DNA from: Lachnospiraceae bacterium
Lineage (GTDB): Bacteria > Bacillota > Clostridia > Lachnospirales > Lachnospiraceae
NCBI GenBank assembly: GCA_024680435.1
Contig: JAILCK010000323.1
Span: forward strand, 1-58,347
Direction of reading: 5' to 3'
Length of the DNA stretch: 58,347 bases
Below, one piece after another: positions 1 through 8,455 of the stretch (positions are counted from its first letter, which is position 1; every line of letters starts with the position of its first letter). The position numbers and the translations under genes were made by a program. A model generated the notes under the pieces. It was not told the DNA's origin and did no database searches. It was given only the letters and a program-made list of their open reading frames with translations.

Positions 1-815
1 TGAGCCGCAGTAACTATTCTTTCTTCACTTCTGTAATTAGTTTCAAGTTCATAGATACTTGTCTCTTTAAAGTCCTCGCAAAAACGCTTCATAATGTCTA
101 AACCGGCACCCCTAAAGCCATATATTGACTGATCTTCGTCCCCGACGCAATAAATGTTTCCTTTTTCCATAAAGGCTTTCTTTATGCATTCGTACTGATA
201 CATATTAATGTCCTGAAATTCATCAATACAAACATAATCAAACAAAGAACTTATCCTTTTAAGATTAATGTCATTAAGGATTATTTTTTCATAGAACAAG
301 GATGTAATATCATCAAAATCAATTTTATTGTTTTCAAGCATCAATTCATTGTATGAATTATAGACGCTTAAAAAATATTCTTTATTTAGGTCTTCAAAAT
401 CGAAATCATCTTTATTAAACAAAGACTTGTACAAAGAAATCTTGTTTGAATAAACTTCGCAAAGTTCATTAGAGCCTAAAATAGTTGAAAGTATTTTGTT
501 TCTTTCGTTTTCTGAAATAATTGTTTTTGAAATATTTGATAAATCTTTTATCATTCGATAAAAAAACGAATGAAATGTTCCAAAGAAAACTTTATTTGCC
601 GACGACGGCGAAAGCTTCTTGAATCGGTCATACATCTGTTTGGCCGCTGATTTTGTAAATGTAATTACCAAAATCTTGTTTGGGTCTGCACCCTTCTTAA
701 TTAAACTGTATATGTGATGTGTAAGAACCAGCGTTTTCCCGGATCCGGGCCCCGCCAAAACCAGCGCAGGGCCCTTTCCGTGGTTAATTGCTTTGTATTG
801 TTTATTATCTTCCAA
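1..815 (-). CDS. UvrD/Rep-type superfamily 1 DNA helicase, N-terminal part (cut by window edge)
   Basis: The reading frame leaves the left end of the window, so only about 271 N-terminal residues are present. It has the Q-motif Gln at residue 6, a Walker A loop (GPGSGKT, about residues 22-28), a DEFQD Walker B box, the [13 protein letters not shown] motif III region and the LETNYRS motif IV region. This order is diagnostic of UvrD/PcrA/Rep ATP-dependent 3'-5' helicases; which subtype cannot be told without the C-terminus. The start is TTG: an in-frame TAG lies three codons upstream, so no longer start is possible. The TTG lies inside the last codons of gltX, making an 11-bp overlap and suggesting translational coupling. 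The ORF track misses this gene because it is partial. Confidence 0.9.
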   Translation of the reverse strand, partial: MEDNKQYKAINHGKGPALVLAGPGSGKTLVLTHHIYSLIKKGADPNKILVITFTKSAAKQMYDRFKKLSPSSANKVFFGTFHSFFYRMIKDLSNISKTIISENERNKILSTILGSNELCEVYSNKISLYKSLFNKDDFDFEDLNKEYFLSVYNSYNELMLENNKIDFDDITSLFYEKIILNDINLKRISSLFDYVCIDEFQDINMYQYECIKKAFMEKGNIYCVGDEDQSIYGFRGAGLDIMKRFCEDFKETSIYELETNYRSEERIVTAA

Positions 816-2268
816 GTGCCTTTTCTAACAAAGAAACGCCTGTCTTAAGTCTTGAAACAGACTCTTCTTTTCCCAACACTTCCAAGATTTCTGTAGCACC
901 GGCAGGTGTCATCTGTTTGCCTGAGAGAGCTGTTCTTATGGGCCACATCACATACCCAATCTTAACACCCTTTTCTTCAACGTATTTAGAAAGATAAGCA
1001 TAGAGACTATCGTTTGTATAATCGTCAAACTTTTCAAGCAAAGGAATAACATCCTTTAATGTCTCAAGCGAAGATTCAAGAGTGGTCTTCATCTTTTTGT
1101 GCTCATACATGCTTACATCATATTCAGGCAACTTTTCAAAGAAGTCAATGTGTTCACATATATCAGGGAACACTTCGATACGAGACTTAGTCATTAAAGC
1201 TATCTTTTTCTTATCAAGATCCTTTGTAATGACCTTATCAACGTAAGGCATTGCCTTCTCAAGAAAAGCATCATCGCTCATCTTCTTAATGTATTCTGAG
1301 TTCATCCATCTTAACTTGTTAACATCGAATACAGAAGGTGATTTGTTGATTCTATGGTAATCAAACTTCTTAATAAGTTCATCAAGTGTAAAGAACTCTT
1401 CGTTATCTTCGGGCGACCATCCCAAAAGTGCGATAAAGTTAATAATAGCTTCAGTCAAAAAGCCCTGCTCGAGCAAGTCTTCGAAAGAACTGTGTCCCGA
1501 TCTTTTTGCTAATTTCTTATGATTCTCATCTGTAATAAGGCCAAGATGAATGTACTTAGGAGATTCCCATCCAAAAGCATCATACAAACGCTGATACTTA
1601 GGTGTGGATGAAATGTACTCATTTCCTCTTACTACATGTGTAATTTCCATCAAATGGTCGTCAATTACATTTGCAAAGTTATAAGTAGGGAAACCATCAG
1701 ACTTAATTAAAATCATATCATCAAGCTCTGAGTTATCTACTGTAATGTCTCCGTAAAGTTCATCATGGAAAGTGGTGGAACCTTCGTTTGGAACATTCTG
1801 TCTTATAACATAAGGCTTACCTGCCTTTAAATTGGCTTCGATTTCTTCTTTAGATAAAGATAAGCAATGCTTGTCATATACTACGATTTCTTTGCCGTCA
1901 ACTACCTGCTTTAAGGTTTCTAGTCTTTCGGCATCGCAGAAGCAGTAATAAGCTTCTCCTTTTTCAATTAATTTCTTTGCATATTCAAGATAAATTCCTG
2001 AAGCCATTCTTTCGCTTTGAACGTAAGGGCCAAATCCTTTATCCTTATCGGGACCTTCGTCATGCACAAGACCGGTCTTTTCAAGTGTTCTGTAAATAAT
2101 GTCTATAGCACCTTCCACAAAACGTTCCTGGTCAGTATCTTCTATTCTTAAAATAAAATCACCGCCATCATGCTTGGCGATAAGGAATTCATACAAAGCT
2201 GTTCTTAAGTTTCCTACATGCATTCTGCCTGTAGGGCTTGGAGCAAATCTTGTTCTGATTTTTGCCAT
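805..2268 (-). CDS. gltX: Glutamyl-tRNA synthetase
   Basis: This class I aminoacyl-tRNA synthetase attaches glutamate to tRNA in the cytoplasm. The 487-residue length is normal for the family. The HIGH-equivalent motif is HVGN at residues 17-20 and the KMSKS-equivalent is KLAKR at 252-256. A CxC at 109-111 followed by a YxxxC near 131-135 resembles the zinc-binding insert of the E. coli enzyme. Whether it is discriminating, or also charges tRNA-Gln, cannot be judged from sequence alone. It has a strong ribosome-binding site (AAGGAG) and its own promoter just upstream, downstream of the terminator that ends the preceding kinase gene. Its 3' end overlaps the helicase start. Confidence 0.97.
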   Translation of the reverse strand: MAKIRTRFAPSPTGRMHVGNLRTALYEFLIAKHDGGDFILRIEDTDQERFVEGAIDIIYRTLEKTGLVHDEGPDKDKGFGPYVQSERMASGIYLEYAKKLIEKGEAYYCFCDAERLETLKQVVDGKEIVVYDKHCLSLSKEEIEANLKAGKPYVIRQNVPNEGSTTFHDELYGDITVDNSELDDMILIKSDGFPTYNFANVIDDHLMEITHVVRGNEYISSTPKYQRLYDAFGWESPKYIHLGLITDENHKKLAKRSGHSSFEDLLEQGFLTEAIINFIALLGWSPEDNEEFFTLDELIKKFDYHRINKSPSVFDVNKLRWMNSEYIKKMSDDAFLEKAMPYVDKVITKDLDKKKIALMTKSRIEVFPDICEHIDFFEKLPEYDVSMYEHKKMKTTLESSLETLKDVIPLLEKFDDYTNDSLYAYLSKYVEEKGVKIGYVMWPIRTALSGKQMTPAGATEILEVLGKEESVSRLKTGVSLLEKALGR

Positions 2269-2302
2269 AACTTCTTCTCCTTACTAATATTGTATCTAGG
2301 TT

Positions 2303-2331
2303 ATTTTATGCTTAAATCAAAATAAATACAA
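2303..2331 (-). promoter_or_regulatory. Candidate sigma-A promoter of gltX
   Basis: On the minus strand, TTGTAT (-35) and TAAAAT (-10) are separated by 17 bp. The site lies between the upstream kinase terminator and the gltX ribosome-binding site. It was identified by eye only. Confidence 0.55.
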
Positions 2332-2343
2332 GTGTTAATCTTT

Positions 2344-2374
2344 TTATAAGAAAAAGCAGCTTAGCGCTGCTTTT
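2344..2374 (-). terminator. Intrinsic terminator overlapping the end of the hybrid kinase gene
   Basis: On the minus strand AAAGCAGC pairs with GCTGCTTT across a five-base loop (GCTAA) and is followed by a T-run. The 5' arm and part of the loop are the last codons and stop codon of the kinase gene, so coding sequence and terminator are fused. Confidence 0.75.
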
Positions 2375-4037
2375 CTATTTTTATGTACTTTCTTAAAATA
2401 CTGTTTAACCAGTTCATATCGATAGGCTTTGGTACATAATCATCAAAGCCTTCCGAAATAAACATTTCCCTTACACCGCTTACAACGTTTGCGGTAAGAG
2501 CAATTAAAGGAACCGTTTTCATGTATTCGCTGTTATCCGCTCTTATTAGATTAAGGGTATCTATACCGTCAAGTTCCGGCATCATATGGTCAATGAAAAT
2601 AATATCAAAATCTTTTTCACGACTTAGTATTTCCAAGCATTCCCTTCCGCTTACGCAAGTAACCACATCAAGTCCGAAGGTTTTTAAAAGTCCTTCCGAA
2701 ACTTTTAAGTTAACTAAGTTATCATCAACAACCAAAACTTTTGCTCCGACTGTAACGATGGGTTCTTTAACCTTTTCTTCCGGTTCTTTTTCATCCTTCA
2801 AAGGCGCCGCAGTGCTGATTTTCTGGCTTAAATGAACGGTAAACTTTGAACCCACACCATATGTACTTTCTACTTCAATCCTACCGCCCATTAAAGAAAG
2901 AAGCTGCTTACAAATAGCAAGTCCCAGTCCTGTTCCCTCTCTTGATCTAAGCCTTCTTGTATCAAGCTGCTGGAAGCTTACAAAAAGCTTATTTAAATCT
3001 TCTTTCTTTATACCTATACCACTGTCGGTTACGGAAATAACCAGGTCTAAAAATCCGGCATCTTCTTCTCCGCTTACTTCCAAAATAACATATCCGTTTT
3101 CGGTGTACTTTATGGCATTAGACAAAAGATTAGATAAAATCTGTCTGATTCTAATTTCATCACCGATAAGAAGGTCGGGAAGCCCCGGCTGAATCTGGGC
3201 TTTAATATCTACCTGCTTATCTTCCACCCTTAAAGCAGACATGTTCATAACATCATCTACCATGTGTTTAAAAGAATAGGTAACGGGAACAATTTCAAGC
3301 TTTCCGCTTTCCATCTTTGAATAATCCAAAATATCATTAACTATCGAAATTAAAACAGTGCCTGCTCGCTTAATGTTTTCAGTATTTTCTCTTGATTCTT
3401 TAGATAAAGTTTTATCTCTTAAAGTAAGCTCTGCCATACCGCAAATCGCATTCATAGGAGTGCGGATTTCATGAGACATGTTGGCTAAGAAAAGATTCTT
3501 TGAGTCACTCGCTCTTCTTGCTTCTTCCGCTTTTTCTTCCATACCCTTCATAAACTTGTTTGCATAATTTACAACAATGTATAAGTTAAGTGAAAAAGCA
3601 AGGTAGATTGCTATATATATGCAAAACATAAAAGGACTGACATTTAATGAGATAGATTCAGGAACAAATACTACAAGACATATGGCTACAACAGAAGAAA
3701 TGGCAGACATATAGATAATATAAATTGCATCCAATAATATGCAAAAGCAAGATGAAATAACCGAAACAATAAAAATTGAAAAAGCAAGAGTGTTAAGAAG
3801 GTACCCTATACATGTGGTAGCCAAAAGAACCATGACATAAGAAAAGGGGACAACAAACCTTTCTTTTTTAACTAAAAAAACAACTAAAGCGGTGGCGCAT
3901 ATGGTTACACATGAAATCCAAAGCACAATTCGTCCCGTTTCAGCGCCTTTATCATAAAAAGCATAAACGGTGTGAAGCAAAAGTGCCATAAGATATTCGG
4001 CTAAAAACAACCTCATGGTTTTCGTGTATCCGTACAT
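2361..4037 (-). CDS. Hybrid sensor histidine kinase with receiver domain
   Basis: The protein has 558 residues. Residues 1 to about 160 hold roughly five or six hydrophobic membrane segments with no sizeable extracellular domain. A HisKA domain follows (SHEIRTPMN, phospho-His about 189), then a HATPase domain with intact N box (NLLSNAIKYTENG), G1 (DSGIGI) and G2 (GTGLGLAIC). A C-terminal receiver starts near 433 (VLVVDDN) with the phospho-Asp near 483 in FIDHMMPELDG. All catalytic motifs are present, so it should be active. The start has a good RBS (GGAGG, 5-nt spacing). It follows degV in the same direction and ends in the terminator at 2344-2374. The signal it senses is unknown. It is similar in layout to the tandem kinases at 12150-16630. 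Confidence 0.93.
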   Translation of the reverse strand: MYGYTKTMRLFLAEYLMALLLHTVYAFYDKGAETGRIVLWISCVTICATALVVFLVKKERFVVPFSYVMVLLATTCIGYLLNTLAFSIFIVSVISSCFCILLDAIYIIYMSAISSVVAICLVVFVPESISLNVSPFMFCIYIAIYLAFSLNLYIVVNYANKFMKGMEEKAEEARRASDSKNLFLANMSHEIRTPMNAICGMAELTLRDKTLSKESRENTENIKRAGTVLISIVNDILDYSKMESGKLEIVPVTYSFKHMVDDVMNMSALRVEDKQVDIKAQIQPGLPDLLIGDEIRIRQILSNLLSNAIKYTENGYVILEVSGEEDAGFLDLVISVTDSGIGIKKEDLNKLFVSFQQLDTRRLRSREGTGLGLAICKQLLSLMGGRIEVESTYGVGSKFTVHLSQKISTAAPLKDEKEPEEKVKEPIVTVGAKVLVVDDNLVNLKVSEGLLKTFGLDVVTCVSGRECLEILSREKDFDIIFIDHMMPELDGIDTLNLIRADNSEYMKTVPLIALTANVVSGVREMFISEGFDDYVPKPIDMNWLNSILRKYIKIEKQR

Positions 4038-4070
4038 ATAAGCCTCCGCTTTTAATTATCTTCTATGAAA

Positions 4071-4940
4071 TTATCTTACATCACCCATAAAGAATAATGC
4101 AACTGTTCCGGGGCCAGCATGAGCTCCGATTGTAGGTCCGATATAATTTATAAGGCAATCTTTAATGCCATATCTTTTTTCGACCTCGTCACGAACAAAT
4201 TCAGCGTCTTCAATGCAATCTCCGTGACTAATAAATATTATATCATTTTTCTTGTCGTATGAACCAAGTTGTTCACCCATCATATCAACAAGTTTCAATA
4301 AAGATTTCTTTCTTCCTCTTTCTTTGCACAAAGGAATAAGCTTTCCTTCATCATCAACATGCAAAACAGGCTTGATGTTTAAAACAGTACCGATAAAGGC
4401 TGCGCTTCTTGATACTCTTCCGCCTCTGAACAAATGGTTTAAATCATCAACCGTAAACAAATGAATCATGTTTTTGGCATGTTCTTTAACCCATTCACAG
4501 GTTTCTTCAAAGGATTTACCGTTGTTACGCATTTCAACAGCCTTATGAACCAATAAGCCTTCACCCAAAGACGCGCACCTAGAATCCACAACAACGATTT
4601 TAGCGTTTTTATCTTCTTCCATGATTTCTTCGGCTGCAAGACGTCCGGAGTTATATGTACCGCTTAATCCTGAAGAAAATGCAATGTATAAGATTTCATT
4701 ACCTTTCTCTAACAACTTAAGGAGCACTTCCTTAGCTTCATCAGGATTAACCTGACTTGTTTTTGGAATGTTACCCTCTCTCATTAATGAATAGAATTCC
4801 TTTTCAGGTAATTCTCTGGATGCTGAATATGTTTCACCCACAATAGTATAAGACAAACTGAAAAGACCAAGGTCATTTTTCTCAATGTAATCCTTGGGCA
4901 AATCAGCCGTAGTGTCAGTAGCAATAATAAAAGAACTCAA
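4071..4940 (-). CDS. DegV family fatty-acid-binding protein
   Basis: This 289-residue protein opens with the DegV signature (IIATDTTADLP). It has the conserved SQ(V)NPDE region near residue 60, the SSGLSGTYNSGR segment and the FRGGRVSRSAA segment, all typical of the family. DegV proteins bind fatty acids; the FakB members deliver them to the FakA kinase, but no fakA is in the window, so that role is only possible. The start codon is TTG, nine bases after a GGAGG ribosome-binding site. It has its own promoter and probably shares a transcript with the hybrid kinase 33 bp downstream. Confidence 0.9.
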   Translation of the reverse strand: MSSFIIATDTTADLPKDYIEKNDLGLFSLSYTIVGETYSASRELPEKEFYSLMREGNIPKTSQVNPDEAKEVLLKLLEKGNEILYIAFSSGLSGTYNSGRLAAEEIMEEDKNAKIVVVDSRCASLGEGLLVHKAVEMRNNGKSFEETCEWVKEHAKNMIHLFTVDDLNHLFRGGRVSRSAAFIGTVLNIKPVLHVDDEGKLIPLCKERGRKKSLLKLVDMMGEQLGSYDKKNDIIFISHGDCIEDAEFVRDEVEKRYGIKDCLINYIGPTIGAHAGPGTVALFFMGDVR

Positions 4941-4975
4941 TATCTGTTACCTCCGCTGATTTTTGTACATAACAT

Positions 4976-5004
4976 ATAATAACACCCGAACTTAACTAAT
5001 TCAA
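4976..5004 (-). promoter_or_regulatory. Candidate sigma-A promoter of degV
   Basis: On the minus strand TTGAAT and TATTAT are separated by 17 bp, upstream of the degV RBS. No clear terminator was seen between nrdG and this promoter, so some read-through from nrdDG is possible. Confidence 0.55.
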
Positions 5005-5046
5005 CAAAATAGTTTAAAAGTCCGATTAATGTAGTTTAGAAAACTA

Positions 5047-5640
5047 CTATTGTGCTATTTCTTTACCACCGCAGCCGCAGCCACAACCGCTTATGTTTTC
5101 TTCCTGTACAAAATCAGGTGTAATGGGATTTGCATAGTAATCGCCGCAATGAAGTATAGGCTTAGATTTATCATCCTGCCTAAGTGTCTTTTTAACATCT
5201 ATAACTCTTTGATTGCTGCTACCCTTCCACATTAAGGTAACATCCTTCTTTTCAACGATAAACTCTCCGTCTACGCAAACATCCACGTATTTCATTAAAG
5301 AGTAATCATATATTCCTTCCCAGGAATCACCGGTGTAAAGCCAGATGGTTTTATCGGGATACTTTTCTTTAATCTCTTTACAAAGGTCCTCTACATAAGC
5401 TCTGTTTGCCGGATGAAGAGGGTCACCTCCCGAAAAAGTTATTCCTGAAATGTATGATTTATCAAGCTGATCGAATATCTCCTGCTTTGCATTATCGTCA
5501 AAGAGTAAGCCGCCTTCCGGATCCCATGTACAAGGATTTTGACATTCTCTGCATCTATGTAGGCAACCGGCTACCCACAAAACCACTCGTAAGCCGTCAC
5601 CGTTTTTCATATCATCTTTGGTTATATTATGATAACGCAT
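5047..5640 (-). CDS. nrdG: Anaerobic ribonucleoside-triphosphate reductase activating protein
   Basis: This is the radical SAM enzyme that installs the glycyl radical on NrdD. Its 197 residues include the [4Fe-4S] cysteine motif CLHRCREC (CxxxCxxC, about residues 26-33) and the glycine-rich TFSGGDPL motif that contacts S-adenosylmethionine. The last 15 or so residues are unusual: a Cys/Gly-rich tail (SGCGCGCGG) with four alternating cysteines, absent from the E. coli form as I know it. It lies 2 bp downstream of nrdD, so the two are clearly co-transcribed. No function can be assigned to the tail; metal or cluster binding is a guess. Confidence 0.95.
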   Translation of the reverse strand: MRYHNITKDDMKNGDGLRVVLWVAGCLHRCRECQNPCTWDPEGGLLFDDNAKQEIFDQLDKSYISGITFSGGDPLHPANRAYVEDLCKEIKEKYPDKTIWLYTGDSWEGIYDYSLMKYVDVCVDGEFIVEKKDVTLMWKGSSNQRVIDVKKTLRQDDKSKPILHCGDYYANPITPDFVQEENISGCGCGCGGKEIAQ

Positions 5641-5642
5641 AG

Positions 5643-7835
5643 TTACATTGACTTCCTTTCAGCGATTTCAGCCATTTTGGCATCATTAAGTCTGGTATCA
5701 CCATGAACTCTGGAATAAGAAAGGTAACCGTTCATTCTGTCTATTTTTGTAAGGTTACGGCTTCCGCACTTAGGGCAAACATCCATTTCAAGTTCCTGAT
5801 GGCCGCAATCGTCACAATAAGCCAATGATAAATTAACACCTTCATAAAATCCCATATCCATAGCTCGTCTGATTAAAGTCTTTACAGCCTCGATATTATA
5901 ATCGATGGGATATTTAACATATTGAATCTTTCCGCCGTTAGACAAATCCCAGAATCTGTTTTCAAGATCCTGCTTTTGAATAGGGGTAATATCTTCTGCT
6001 ACGTGACAATGGAATGAGTTTGAAACATATTCTCTGTCACTTACGCCTTCGATAATGCCGTATTTCTTTCTGAATTGTTTAACCTGTAATCCGCAAAGGT
6101 TTTCTGCGGGAGTGCCGTAGATTGCGTATAAATTGTGGTCCTGCTCTTTAAACTCGGAAATTCTTTTATTAATGAATTCCAAAACTTCAATGGCAAAAGC
6201 ACCGTCTTCAACCAAAGACTTTCCGTTATAAAGCTCCTGAAGTTCGTTTAATGCGGTAATACCAAAGCTTGCTGTTGCGGATTTTAGCAAGGGCTTAATC
6301 TTATCGGTAAGCTTTAAGTGTCCCCCAAGGAAACCGCCTTCACAATATGCCAAAGGATTGGTGGAAGCTCTCATTTCACCAAGATATGCATAAGTACGAA
6401 TATGAAGTTGTCTTATAAGATTTAAATAATAATCAAGCACTTCATAGAAGTCTTTGTTTTCTTTTCTTGCCTTAGCCAAAATCATAGGTAAGTGCAAAGA
6501 AACCGCACCGATATTAAATCTTCCTACAAATACCGGTACATCGTTTTCATCGGCGGGATGCATTCCTCCTCTTTCATACCAAGGAGAAAGAAAGGCTCTG
6601 CAGCCCATGGGAGAAATAATCTTTCCGTATTGTTTATAAATGCCCGCAACATATCCTTTACCGGTTAACGAGAGCCAATCGGGATACATTGTCTTTGCAG
6701 AGCACTTAACTCCTGCTTCAAAAACATCCTCAAGTTCTTTTCCCGGTCCGTGAAGATTTTCATCATACAAAAATACAATTTTAGGGAATAATACAGGTTT
6801 CTTGCAATCAGCTTTACCCTGGCCTCTTCTTCTTACATTAAGCATTGAAATGGTAGCAAGCTTTGCAAATCTTCCGGTTCCTGTTCCTGCGGTTATAGTG
6901 ATGAAAGGATAATCGCCCCTTGAAGATGCTACGGTATTAAACTTATATTCCCAACCCTGAAAACCTTGTTCAAATTCCTTTGTAACATCAGCCAATGCTT
7001 CCTTTTCGCATACTTCATCGGGAAGGCCTAATCTTCTGTACTTTTCAACATCTCTGTCAAAAGATTTTTGAGCATATGGCTCCAAAATCAAATCAACGGA
7101 AGGAACTGTAAATCCACCATATTGCTGGCTTGCGGCACTAAGAACGATATCACCTATTACATCAAAAGCAACGTCCAATGTCTTAGGCTCGTTGTACCAG
7201 ATATTACCCATCTCAAAGCCACCGCTTAGTACGTTTTGAACGTCAAACAAGCAGCAATTCATGGTATCTCTTCTTGCAGACATATCGTGAACGTAAATAT
7301 ATCCGTCACGGCATGCCTGGATTTCTTCGGTGGTCATAAAGAATTTTTGATACAGTTCTTTATTTAACTGATTAAATATAAGGCTTCGTTTTGTGGAAAC
7401 AAGTGCAGAGTCTGTGTTTGCGTTTTCTTTATCGCCCACATACATAATTGACTGGCTCTTTTTGTAGACATCGTCAAGCATTTTAACAAAGTCTTGCTTA
7501 TAGTTTCGATAATCTCTGTAGCTTTTTGCAACTATGGGCCTTACTTCTTCAAGAGCACTTTCTACGATATTATGCATAACGGGAATCGGGATTTCGTTTG
7601 AATCCATCTCGTTTACACGACTTATTACATATTTACAGATTTTTTCATTTTCTTCATCGGTAAATTTGGTTAATGCTCTGTATGCACTTTTTGAAACAGC
7701 ATTAATAACCTTCTGCACATTGAAGGTTTCTTTACTGCCATCCTTTTTAATTACGAAAATTTCACCTACCGGCTTATACTTTTCGCCATAATTAATGCTT
7801 TCGTCGTTATTTGAATCCCAATTTTGATTTCCCAT
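5643..7835 (-). CDS. nrdD: Anaerobic (class III) ribonucleoside-triphosphate reductase
   Basis: This oxygen-sensitive glycyl radical enzyme reduces ribonucleoside triphosphates to deoxy forms for DNA synthesis without oxygen. The protein has 730 residues. An N-terminal ATP-cone regulatory domain (about 24-110, with VIKKDGSKETFNVQKV) precedes the catalytic barrel. The C-terminus has the zinc site (CDDCG and CPKCG) and the radical loop RMNGYLSYSR, whose Gly should carry the radical. The loop reads RMNGYL rather than the RVCGYL seen in E. coli. An NCC pair near residue 205 lies in the catalytic region. The RBS is AAGGAG with 7-nt spacing. I found no convincing NrdR box upstream. Confidence 0.96.
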   Translation of the reverse strand: MGNQNWDSNNDESINYGEKYKPVGEIFVIKKDGSKETFNVQKVINAVSKSAYRALTKFTDEENEKICKYVISRVNEMDSNEIPIPVMHNIVESALEEVRPIVAKSYRDYRNYKQDFVKMLDDVYKKSQSIMYVGDKENANTDSALVSTKRSLIFNQLNKELYQKFFMTTEEIQACRDGYIYVHDMSARRDTMNCCLFDVQNVLSGGFEMGNIWYNEPKTLDVAFDVIGDIVLSAASQQYGGFTVPSVDLILEPYAQKSFDRDVEKYRRLGLPDEVCEKEALADVTKEFEQGFQGWEYKFNTVASSRGDYPFITITAGTGTGRFAKLATISMLNVRRRGQGKADCKKPVLFPKIVFLYDENLHGPGKELEDVFEAGVKCSAKTMYPDWLSLTGKGYVAGIYKQYGKIISPMGCRAFLSPWYERGGMHPADENDVPVFVGRFNIGAVSLHLPMILAKARKENKDFYEVLDYYLNLIRQLHIRTYAYLGEMRASTNPLAYCEGGFLGGHLKLTDKIKPLLKSATASFGITALNELQELYNGKSLVEDGAFAIEVLEFINKRISEFKEQDHNLYAIYGTPAENLCGLQVKQFRKKYGIIEGVSDREYVSNSFHCHVAEDITPIQKQDLENRFWDLSNGGKIQYVKYPIDYNIEAVKTLIRRAMDMGFYEGVNLSLAYCDDCGHQELEMDVCPKCGSRNLTKIDRMNGYLSYSRVHGDTRLNDAKMAEIAERKSM

Positions 7836-7912
7836 AACCGCACTCCTTTAAAAGAATTTTTTACCACTACTTTATATATCGTACGTTTTTACACAAAGTT
7901 TAGTTTAAATAA

Positions 7913-7944
7913 GAAAAAGAGACACAATATCTTGTGCCTCTTTT
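7913..7944 (-). terminator. Intrinsic terminator after rnhA
   Basis: On the minus strand AAAGAGGCACAA pairs with TTGTGTCTCTTT around a four-base loop, with one G-T pair, and is followed by a T-run. It closes the tyrS-cdd-mutS-like-rnhA transcript and insulates nrdD. Confidence 0.8.
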
Positions 7945-7978
7945 AGTATAGTTAATACAACAATAGGTGTCAATAAAT

Positions 7979-8452
7979 TTAGCTTAAAAATCCTTCATCA
8001 ATAAGTAAGTCATCAGAGTCCGCGCTTTGAGTTGCAAGTTTATCGCAGCGCTCGTTTTCGGGATGTCCCGCGTGCCCCTTTATCCACTCAAAAGAAACGG
8101 AATGAGGCTCCATAGCCTTTAAAAGTCTTTTCCATAAATCAACGTTTAATACAGGGCCGCTTTTTCTCTTCCAATTGTTTTTTACCCAGGAATCAATCCA
8201 TTTTTGATTAAAAGCGTCAATTACATATTTTGAATCCGAAACAACTTTAACTTCGCAAGGCTTTGTTAAAGCTTCAAGTCCGCTAATTACGCCTAAAAGT
8301 TCCATTCTGTTATTGGTGGTTTGCTTATATCCCTTTGTTATTTCAAGGGTGTGTAGCTCACCTTTTGTATCTACGTAATGAATCAGCGTTCCAAATCCTC
8401 CCGGGCCCGGATTTCCCCTTGAAGATCCGTCGGAATAAACAGTAACTTTCAT
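7979..8452 (-). CDS. rnhA: Ribonuclease HI
   Basis: This cytoplasmic endonuclease cuts the RNA strand of RNA-DNA hybrids. At 157 residues it has the usual length. The four acidic active-site residues are visible in order: Asp in YSDGSSRGNPGPGG, Glu in NRMELLG, Asp in VVSDSKYV and Asp in NERCDKLA, with the conserved GHAGHPEN loop before the last. It is the last gene of the T-box-controlled operon, 3 bp after the MutS-like gene. A second RNase H of a different family (rnhB) is encoded at 28692-29450. Confidence 0.96.
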   Translation of the reverse strand: MKVTVYSDGSSRGNPGPGGFGTLIHYVDTKGELHTLEITKGYKQTTNNRMELLGVISGLEALTKPCEVKVVSDSKYVIDAFNQKWIDSWVKNNWKRKSGPVLNVDLWKRLLKAMEPHSVSFEWIKGHAGHPENERCDKLATQSADSDDLLIDEGFLS

Positions 8453-8455
8453 TTA

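Noticed and set aside
5040-5046. Possible terminator after nrdG (TAGTTT and AAACTA nearby)
   Set aside because: The stem is short and no T-run follows on the minus strand.
7836-7912. NrdR box upstream of nrdD
   Set aside because: The region is AT-rich with a TATATA, but no pair of conserved NrdR boxes at proper spacing could be aligned.
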